Origin: an uncultured Akkermansia sp.
GTDB taxonomy: Bacteria; Verrucomicrobiota; Verrucomicrobiia; Verrucomicrobiales; Akkermansiaceae
DNA: 41,176 nt
Assembly: GCA_947631435.1 (NCBI GenBank)
Contig: CANRLM010000013.1
Span: 1-41,176, forward strand
Direction of reading: 5' to 3'
How positions within the stretch are numbered: position 1 is the first letter of the stretch; every line of letters starts with the position of its first letter. Below are positions 33,110-39,010 of the stretch, one piece after another. The notes under the pieces are model-generated. The model was not told where the DNA came from and did not search any database. It saw nothing but the letters and a program-made list of their open reading frames with translations. Position numbers and translations under genes: made by a program.

Positions 33110-33874
33110 ATGAAAACATCTACTTTGAAAAAGAGACGCGGAAGTGGCTTTACCCTCATTGAGTTGATGGTGGTGATAGCCATTCTGGCTACGTTGGCTT
33201 CCGTCGGCTATGGTCCCATCCTCGACCACATGAATGACGGCGACCGGCAAAAGGCCAACAGCAACCTTAAGAATGTGTTTACCCTGCTCCAGCAGTTTAA
33301 GACAGATGAGTTGCAATACCCCTGTGACGCCACAGCCGACAAGCTGTCGGAGGATCATCCTGATAGCGACTTTGGAGATCTGAAGGGCGACAATTCCAAC
33401 GCCTATTTCCGCCAGCTTTTCTACAAAAACGGCGTAGATTCTGAGAAACCGTTCTTTGCGAAAGTCGCCACCTCCGGTCTCGTTGTTGCCGCCGAAGGCG
33501 ATGACAGGCTTGCAAATGGGCAGGCGCTGAAAGCCGGCGAAAATGCGATGTCCTACGTCATGTGCCATGACAAGGGTGACACGACTGTCAAGACTTCGGT
33601 CAAGAAGGGCAATGCGCCTCTGGTCATGTGCTCTGTGTTGCCGAGCAAAACGCCCTACACGGGTGACAAGCTGGTGGTGGACATGGATTCCTTCCGCGGA
33701 CACTTCTTCGTGCTTTCCTGCGATGGTTCTGTGGCCGACATGGAGAAGGTCCTGGAGGAGAACCCGGATGATGATACTACCGGCGTGGTTCGCAAGGACA
33801 AGAGTCTCTTCCCCGAGACGAAGAGGGGGCGTAGCACGGCGACGGACTACGTCATTCTCACGCCGGAAGCGTAA
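33110..33874 (+). CDS. Type IV pilin-like / type II secretion pseudopilin
   Basis: This 254-residue envelope protein has a short basic leader and the prepilin peptidase site RGSGFTLIELMVVIAI (cleavage after Gly13, Phe14 methylated, Glu at +5), followed by the hydrophobic helix. The C-terminal globular domain is hydrophilic, with CDATADKLSE, SYVMCHDKGD, APLVMCSVLPSKTPYTGDKL and FVLSCDGS. Its four Cys could form disulfides. It resembles the solo pseudopilins common in Planctomycetes and Verrucomicrobia that have unclear roles. No other pilus or secretion gene is here, and it has its own promoter and terminator, so it acts with machinery encoded elsewhere. Confidence 0.85.
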   Translation: MKTSTLKKRRGSGFTLIELMVVIAILATLASVGYGPILDHMNDGDRQKANSNLKNVFTLLQQFKTDELQYPCDATADKLSEDHPDSDFGDLKGDNSNAYFRQLFYKNGVDSEKPFFAKVATSGLVVAAEGDDRLANGQALKAGENAMSYVMCHDKGDTTVKTSVKKGNAPLVMCSVLPSKTPYTGDKLVVDMDSFRGHFFVLSCDGSVADMEKVLEENPDDDTTGVVRKDKSLFPETKRGRSTATDYVILTPEA

Positions 33875-33903
33875 CACAACTCACTCAGAGCTGATCTTCA
33901 CAG

Positions 33904-33939
33904 CCCGGCGTGCTTTCGTACGAGCATGCCGGGTTTTTT
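33904..33939 (+). terminator. Rho-independent terminator of the pseudopilin gene
   Basis: CCCGGCGTGCT (33904-33914) pairs with AGCATGCCGGG (33923-33933) with one wobble, then six T. The next ATG is only 12 bases further on. Confidence 0.9.
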
Positions 33940-33951
33940 CTGCCGCATACT

Positions 33952-34989
33952 ATGGAACTCTACTCCATCAATTCCCTGCTGACCGGACTCGCTACGCAAT
34001 CTGAGATTCTCGCTTCCGTTGCGGTCCAACTCACGCAGAAAACGCCTCGCACCACCAAATCCGGCAAGCCCTACCTGGATGCACAATTATCGGACACCGA
34101 AGGCTCGATATCCATCCGGGTGTGGGAAACGCTCCCCTGGTACCCGGAACTCAACGCTGCTCCTCTGAACGCCGCTTTTATGGTCAGTGCGCTGTGGCGT
34201 CAAACGCCCTTTGGTCCGGATCCTGCAGAACTTTCGCTACGTCCGCTCACTCCGAAGGAAGAGGAGAGCATGCTTGCAGGAAGTGACAACCTGCGCGAGC
34301 TGCAGCAGAAGGACTGGGAAACGATCACCCATTTGTGTTCTACGATTGAAGATCCTCGTCTTGCAACCCTCTGCCACACCTTCCTGGATCAGTACGAGGA
34401 TCGTTTCCGCCGCTCGGCAGCGGCTCGTGGCTACCACCACGCGCGACGGGGTGGACTCGTGGAACACACGGCAGGGGTCATGCGCACGGCGTCTGCTCTC
34501 TGCGAATCTTACCCCCAGCTGAACCGGGACTTACTGCTCACCGGAGCTCTGTTGCACGACTGCGGAAAGATGTGGGAAAACAGCTATGCGGAGCACGCCC
34601 TCACTATGGCATACACTGATCTGGGCGAATTGCTGGGGCATATTACGCTGGGAATTGAAGTAGTAAACAAGATATGGAGCAGCATCTGCACGGATGCCCG
34701 ACGAGCAGAGTGGGACCCGCTCAGCCCGCCTTCAGAGCAGGTGCGACTGCATTTGCTACACCTCATTGCCTCCCACCACGGCAGCCTGGAATTCGGCTCA
34801 CCCATACCTCCAAAAACCCCGGAAGCTTTCGCGCTGAATCATGCAGATGATCTGGACGCAAAGTTGGAGATGATGCGCAGTGCCTACGAGAGTTCCCCGG
34901 CACTCTCGGCACACATCCGCCAACGCAAGGCTCCCCTGCCTGGCAATGTGGCAGATCCGTTGCCCCGCGTCACCACCAATAATTCATAA
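33952..34989 (+). CDS. YhaM-like OB-fold/HD-domain protein (putative 3'-5' exoribonuclease)
   Basis: The 345-residue protein combines an N-terminal OB-type nucleic-acid-binding domain (about 18-95) with an HD domain. Metal-binding residues are visible: His172 in GLVEHTAGV, His202-Asp203 in GALLHDCGKMWE, His230 in LGHITLGIE and His275/His276 in IASHHGSLEFG. This is the layout of Bacillus YhaM, a 3'-5' exonuclease, so RNA (or DNA) trimming is the likely role. YhaM is slightly shorter (314). The start codon lies 12 bases after the pseudopilin terminator and I see no promoter, so expression may rely on readthrough. lysE-like follows at eight bases. Confidence 0.82.
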   Translation: MELYSINSLLTGLATQSEILASVAVQLTQKTPRTTKSGKPYLDAQLSDTEGSISIRVWETLPWYPELNAAPLNAAFMVSALWRQTPFGPDPAELSLRPLTPKEEESMLAGSDNLRELQQKDWETITHLCSTIEDPRLATLCHTFLDQYEDRFRRSAAARGYHHARRGGLVEHTAGVMRTASALCESYPQLNRDLLLTGALLHDCGKMWENSYAEHALTMAYTDLGELLGHITLGIEVVNKIWSSICTDARRAEWDPLSPPSEQVRLHLLHLIASHHGSLEFGSPIPPKTPEAFALNHADDLDAKLEMMRSAYESSPALSAHIRQRKAPLPGNVADPLPRVTTNNS

Positions 34990-34997
34990 GCCTCGTG

Positions 34998-35621
34998 ATG
35001 CCGGAAAGCATTCTCAGCATTCTTGCCGTCTGCGGCATGATGACTCTTTCTCAGCTCAGCCCGGGACCGGATGTCTTTTTCGTCTTCCGCACCTCACTGG
35101 CTCAGGGCTATAAGCGAGGTCTCGCCGTCGCCCTCGGCATCAACACCGGCGTCTTTGTCCAGGGTATCATCATCTGCACCCTCGGATCTTACGTGCTGGA
35201 TCAAAGCTGGAGTCGGTGGATCATCTACGCCGCGGCGGCCTGGCTCCTCTACCTTGCGTGGAAAATCTTCCCGAAGCCAAACCGCTCTGCCGCAGGAGAG
35301 CTCTCGGACCAGCAAACGTCAAGGGAGTCTATTCCCCACCTGCTCCTCCAGGGATTCTTGTGCAACATATTCAATGCAAAATGTTACTTGTTTCTGGCAG
35401 GATTGACAGCCCATGCGCTCTATACTCACGCCTCTCTTTCCTGGTACATCCCGGCGCTCCTCTGCAGCCTCTTTATCACGAATATGCTCGGGTGGTGCCT
35501 GTGGAGCGGGCTACTGCAGCTCCCGCCTGTGCGCACGACCTACCTGAGCCATATCCGTATCATTGATGCTTTTTTTTCCGTGGTTCTGGCGGTCTTCGCT
35601 GTTCTTTTGATCGTGCATTGA
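34998..35621 (+). CDS. LysE/RhtB-family amino-acid exporter
   Basis: The 207-residue inner-membrane protein has about six hydrophobic segments. The N-terminal signature is SQLSPGPDVFFVFRTSLAQG followed by RGLAVALGINTGVFVQ, as in RhtB/LysE translocators that export homoserine, threonine, lysine or related amino acids; the substrate is not predictable. AFNAK-type FNAKCYLFLAGL in the middle is also typical. It starts eight bases after the YhaM-like gene and four bases before dus, so the three form an operon. Confidence 0.88.
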   Translation: MPESILSILAVCGMMTLSQLSPGPDVFFVFRTSLAQGYKRGLAVALGINTGVFVQGIIICTLGSYVLDQSWSRWIIYAAAAWLLYLAWKIFPKPNRSAAGELSDQQTSRESIPHLLLQGFLCNIFNAKCYLFLAGLTAHALYTHASLSWYIPALLCSLFITNMLGWCLWSGLLQLPPVRTTYLSHIRIIDAFFSVVLAVFAVLLIVH

Positions 35622-35625
35622 ATCC

Positions 35626-36621
35626 ATGCAGCCGGCTCCACTCATGACACCCCGCAGGGAACCTGCCATTCTGGCTCTTGCTCCCATGCAAAATGTGACG
35701 GATCTGCCATTCTTGCGCACCCTGCAGCGTCTGAACTGCCTTCCGGACTTCATCGTGACGCCCTACTTGCGTAGCTCCGCAACCTCCTGCGTAATGCCGG
35801 ATTCTATCATCCGCTGCATCACAGAGAATCCAACGTCCTGCCCCGTTTGGGTCCAACTGGCCGGCAGCGAAGTCGGGCCTCTTCTGCGGGATGTAGAAAC
35901 GCTGCGCAAATTTCCTATTGCAGGTATCAACCTGAATGCAGGCTGCCCTGCCCCCCTTGTGAATCGTCGCGGAGCGGGAGCAGCTCTCCTGAAGAATCCT
36001 GCGCACTTACGGAGCATCTGTCGCGCCATGAGAAACGCCATTGCCCCTGGCTGCTGGAGCATCAAATGCCGTCTGGGCTGGGAAAGCGCTGAGGAGTTTC
36101 CTCAAATTCTGGAAGCCATTGCCGACGGGGCGCCTGATCTCTTCATCGTGCACGCCCGCACACGCCGCCAGCTCTACGCAGAAATACCTGATGATGCCGC
36201 CGTGCGACTCGCTGTGCAACGGGTTTCCTGCCCGGTGCTGGCCAACGGTGATATCTCGTCGCGCGCCGATGCCGAACACAGATTGCTTTCCACGCAGGCG
36301 CGCGGCATCATGATCGGACGCGGAATCGTGCGTAACCCCTACCTTCTACGTGAATTACGTGGAGGAACACCTCCTTCTCAAGATGAGATGCTGCTTTACT
36401 ACACCACCCTGCTGGAGGAAACGGGACGGGAGTTGTCGCATCCTTCCCCCGCAGCCCACTGCAACCGCATGAAAAAATTTCTCGCCTATTGCTACAGAGA
36501 CTTTTCTCCACAAACTGAATACAATCTCCGCCGCTGCACCTCTCCTTCTGAGATGGAAGAACTACTCTTACTCCCCTCAAGACGGGAAATCAACCCCTGC
36601 ACCCCAGAGCAGACGCATTAG
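35626..36621 (+). CDS. dus: tRNA-dihydrouridine synthase
   Basis: The 331-residue FMN-dependent TIM-barrel enzyme reduces uridines in the tRNA D-loop. The N-terminal motif ILALAPMQNVTDLPF binds flavin, catalytic Cys107 lies in INLNAGCPAPLV, and IKCRLGW and FIVHARTRRQLY supply Lys147 and His176. ANGDISSRADAE and IMIGRGIVRNPYLL complete the phosphate-binding end. The Dus subtype (A, B or C) cannot be fixed. M7 at 35644 is an alternative start nearer the conserved core. The stop codon falls in GACGCATTAGG at the edge of a dispersed repeat. Confidence 0.9.
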   Translation: MQPAPLMTPRREPAILALAPMQNVTDLPFLRTLQRLNCLPDFIVTPYLRSSATSCVMPDSIIRCITENPTSCPVWVQLAGSEVGPLLRDVETLRKFPIAGINLNAGCPAPLVNRRGAGAALLKNPAHLRSICRAMRNAIAPGCWSIKCRLGWESAEEFPQILEAIADGAPDLFIVHARTRRQLYAEIPDDAAVRLAVQRVSCPVLANGDISSRADAEHRLLSTQARGIMIGRGIVRNPYLLRELRGGTPPSQDEMLLYYTTLLEETGRELSHPSPAAHCNRMKKFLAYCYRDFSPQTEYNLRRCTSPSEMEELLLLPSRREINPCTPEQTH

Positions 36622-36626
36622 GAAGA

Positions 36627-36892
36627 GCGTTTGCCGATGGACGAAGTGTTGCGCTGGCGAGCCAAAGTCTTGGAAATTGCGAGGCAAAAGCTGAGGTAGA
36701 GGGATAAAGCACAAGTGGTGACTAACCGGAAAGGTTCTGTGGGTACGCGGAGCTGTATCCTTAGCTCATCTCTTTACAGACCTTTCTAATTACTCCCCCG
36801 CCGCATTCCAAAATTCGGCTACTCCTCCGCCCCGCAAAAATACGCCCAGCACGCTAACTATCAACTTCGTAATTCGTACTTGCTCTAAACGC
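36627..36892 (+). repeat. Large copy of the dispersed CGAAG repeat
   Basis: GCGTTTGCC (36627-36635) lies just before the left module GACGAAGTGTTGCGCTGGCG, which continues CTTGGAAATTGCGAGGC and GCTGAGG, as at 2252-2309. The right module (36862-36882) reads AACTTCGTAATTCGTACTTG and is followed by AAACGC. The middle is diverged from the other copies. No gene is visible in 36622-37007. Confidence 0.7.
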
Positions 36893-36929
36893 GCCCGCCC
36901 CACCCTGCACCCCCGGTCGGGTGCACCAG

Positions 36930-36993
36930 AAAAAAACAGACAGCCGCACGACGCACGGAGGATGCCCCCAGGCCCGCTCCGTCCTGCGGCAGC
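36930..36993 (-). terminator. Rho-independent terminator of the small secreted-peptide gene
   Basis: On the minus strand GCCGCA (36990-36985) pairs with TGCGGC (36948-36943), with an inner GACGGAG/CTCCGT stem. The run of seven T follows after TGTCTG. An additional hairpin, TGCACCC/GGGTGCA (36906-36925), lies beyond the T-run. Confidence 0.65.
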
Positions 36994-37007
36994 CGGCCCC
37001 GCTCAGC

Positions 37008-37112
37008 TCAACGCAAAGCGGAGACCGGAGCCTCAGGCGTGGGCGGTAGCGAGTTAGCCGACGCTGTCCCAGCTACCAGACCAAGCACCAAAATAAGAGT
37101 TCTCATTTTCAT
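37008..37112 (-). CDS. 34-residue secreted peptide precursor, unknown
   Basis: The ORF encodes a signal peptide, MKMRTLILVLGLVAGTASA, with an AxA cleavage site, then a 15-residue mature part NSLPPTPEAPVSALR rich in Pro and Ala. It is too short for usual gene finders, but everything around it supports a gene: promoter TTGACG-16-TAAAAT (37175-37148), ribosome site GGAGAGGTGAG ten bases before the ATG, and an intrinsic terminator 15 bases downstream. A second in-frame ATG (37106) is possible. I do not recognise it. It might be an exported signal or toxin-like peptide, or the remnant of a larger exported protein truncated by a stop. Confidence 0.55.
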   Translation of the reverse strand: MKMRTLILVLGLVAGTASANSLPPTPEAPVSALR

Positions 37113-37147
37113 ACTTACTTTGCTCACCTCTCCGGTGGGCGCGGCGC

Positions 37148-37175
37148 ATTTTAGACCTCTTTTCTCTCCCGTCAA
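37148..37175 (-). promoter_or_regulatory. Promoter of the small secreted-peptide gene
   Basis: On the minus strand TTGACG (37175-37170), 16 bp, TAAAAT (37153-37148). It is followed by a leader of about 29 bases with a GGAGAGGTGAG ribosome site (37133-37123). Confidence 0.6.
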
Positions 37176-37250
37176 GCCTAAAATTCATTTTTCCTCTCTT
37201 TTTTCTCTAACAAATTCTTCGCAGCGAACACCGCATCGCATGCGAGAGCT

Positions 37251-38276
37251 TCAATTTGCGTGGCGAAGGAGACGGTACTTGAGAAGCAGCAGTCCTTCCT
37301 GGGCCATGTTGATCGGATTGAGTCGCAGCCTGTGTCTTCCGTAGATTTTGGCAGACCCGATCTGTGCCGGCTCAGGATGGGTCGCTTCGTGTTGCTTAAT
37401 AAGTTGCGCAACCTGGTGAAAAAGGTTGTAACGGGTGATCAGCAGGCGGCGCGCTTCACGCAAGGCAGGGAGTCTCTTCTCATATTCATTGTTGCGAATG
37501 GCTCGGCGGATAATTTCAAGGGCTTCCGGGGGATCATCAATAGGAATAGGAATCACGCATTCCGGTGGAAAAATTTCCGGCAGAGCGGGGTCCCCTGCAT
37601 AAAAAGTGAGACAGAGTCCGAGTATCGGATCAGATATCTTATCAGACCAATGATAGGGATGGATGTAGTTTTCCACAGCCATGTGGTAACGGTAATCCGA
37701 GAGAGCTGTCTTTTTTGAAGCCAGGGGAGCCTTTCCCCAGCCGAACCAATCCATCTCCGGAATATGTTCGGAGATATATTCTGTGAGGTGGTAGCGGTTA
37801 AAGTGCTGAGTGTGCTTCATCATCTTGGTAGAGCACACCGTGGAGAAAAGCTTCGTTTTCGGCCAGTCATCGCGCCCGTAAACTTCCTGCGCTTTGTAGC
37901 CGGCCATCCACAACAGGCACCCCTGCCCGCGCCGCCAGTTGCGATGCGGCAAATAGCAACGGTCATGCGTGGTAAGCACATATTCAAACTGACTCGTATA
38001 GCTGCTCGGATAAAGTTTGATGCTCGGCGGCTCTACCGTGACGAGGATCGTGTGATCCTTCGGACAAGCCAGTCGTTCACTCTCGTGTCGAATGCTCCCC
38101 ACATCTTCCCGCGGCATATCGTCATAAACCAGCAACCAATCGTAATTCTCGCAGCGGGCATCCTTGATGAATTGAACACCCACTCGCTCCTGTTCCTCTT
38201 CTGATATGGGAAGCTGCTCCCCCGCTGGCAATTCAGGAGTCATGCCGGAAAATATCATTTTGACACGTGTTCCCAT
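37251..38276 (-). CDS. Glycosyltransferase family 10 (alpha-1,3-fucosyltransferase-like)
   Basis: The 341-residue soluble enzyme carries the GT10 signature in residues 195-230: YRYHMAVENYIHPYHWSDKI and then DPILGLCLTFYAGDP, with Glu202 and Lys213 at the positions that bind GDP-fucose in known family members. The N-terminal half (VLTTHDRCYLPHRN, LFSTVCSTKMMKHTQHFNRY) is the variable acceptor domain. Transfer of fucose, or a related GDP-sugar residue, to a surface glycan is likely; fucosylated surface sugars often mimic host structures. It stands alone, with its own strong promoter and an ATG ten bases after the -10 box. No ribosome site is seen, in keeping with a leaderless message. Confidence 0.8.
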   Translation of the reverse strand: MGTRVKMIFSGMTPELPAGEQLPISEEEQERVGVQFIKDARCENYDWLLVYDDMPREDVGSIRHESERLACPKDHTILVTVEPPSIKLYPSSYTSQFEYVLTTHDRCYLPHRNWRRGQGCLLWMAGYKAQEVYGRDDWPKTKLFSTVCSTKMMKHTQHFNRYHLTEYISEHIPEMDWFGWGKAPLASKKTALSDYRYHMAVENYIHPYHWSDKISDPILGLCLTFYAGDPALPEIFPPECVIPIPIDDPPEALEIIRRAIRNNEYEKRLPALREARRLLITRYNLFHQVAQLIKQHEATHPEPAQIGSAKIYGRHRLRLNPINMAQEGLLLLKYRLLRHAN

Positions 38277-38286
38277 GATGGACGGT

Positions 38287-38315
38287 ATTATACCCCCCCT
38301 TTACCCCTTTTGCAA
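38287..38315 (-). promoter_or_regulatory. Promoter of the GT10 gene, predicted leaderless
   Basis: On the minus strand TTGCAA (38315-38310), 17 bp, perfect TATAAT (38292-38287), then ten bases to the ATG. Confidence 0.7.
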
Positions 38316-38770
38316 GAGGGCAATCCTCAATGCAAGGCAAAAGGATTAAAAATTTGTTTGTTCTACCAGAGCAACGAGGAAAGCTAAAAACGGCAATCAT
38401 TCATTCTGTGCACATCGCGGATATTTCTCTCAATTGCAGACTCATGAAAAAGCGTTCACTCTCTCCACATCGTGAAGCAACTTTATCCAGAGATTGCAAT
38501 CGCTTGAGTCATCTCTACTTGTTTACAAATAATGCCTTTGATGAGTCTTTCATCCTTCTGCAAAAAAAACTTCGAAACATGTTATCAGAAGAAGAATATC
38601 GATCCGTCATTTTATGATCGCACATGTGACATGTGACTCCGGCGCCCCTTTGCTCAGGAAGAAAGAACTGCACATAACCTCCTGACTTCACAAATCCGCC
38701 CTCGCCCCCACGCGTTTCCCCGCTCAAAAGCTTCAAACGCCGGACCACCTCAGGCACACACGCGGAGCAG
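38316..38770. other. Intergenic stretch without a supported gene
   Basis: The region up to about 38620 is AT-richer than the rest. It contains one 95-codon open frame on + (38330-38617) with no ribosome site, promoter or recognisable motif. At 38624-38638 CACATGTG is followed by ACATGTG, a small tandem palindrome. The rest (38640-38770) shows nothing identifiable. Confidence 0.5.
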
Positions 38771-38921
38771 GGCAAACGCATTGGAGAGAAGTACGAAGTG
38801 GGAAGCCATCTCAGTTTTCGCTTCGCAGTTCCCGAGACTCCGGCTCGCTAGCTCAACACTTTGTACCTCGCACTTCTTTTGACTTCGCACTCCGGCAAAC
38901 GCATTTTCTAATGCGTTTGCC
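38771..38921 (-). repeat. Dispersed repeat copy bounded by GGCAAACGCATT inverted ends
   Basis: The copy begins GGCAAACGCATT (38771-38782) and ends AATGCGTTTGCC (38910-38921). A second GGCAAACGCATT (38894-38905) forms a perfect 12-bp hairpin with the right end, loop TTCT. Between lies the CGAAG module in inverted orientation: the minus strand reads AAAGTGTTGAGCTAGCGAGC, then CGGAGTCTCGGGAACTGCGA. The whole is 151 bp and MITE-like in plan. Confidence 0.75.
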
Positions 38922-39010
38922 CTGACAGGCGGGGCGCCACACAAAAAAAAACACCTGCCGCCTCCTGCGATGTTCCCTTCTCTCCGGGGAAAAGGAAAGA
39001 TGGGGAGGGG

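Noticed and set aside
38330..38617. 95-codon open frame on + starting MQGKRIKNLF
   Set aside because: No ribosome site, no promoter on that strand, no recognisable motif, and an unusual composition. It is more likely chance in an AT-rich spacer.
38940..39010. Intrinsic terminator of rpoD at the T-run near 38942-38950
   Set aside because: The T-run is long, but no stable stem directly precedes it on the minus strand.
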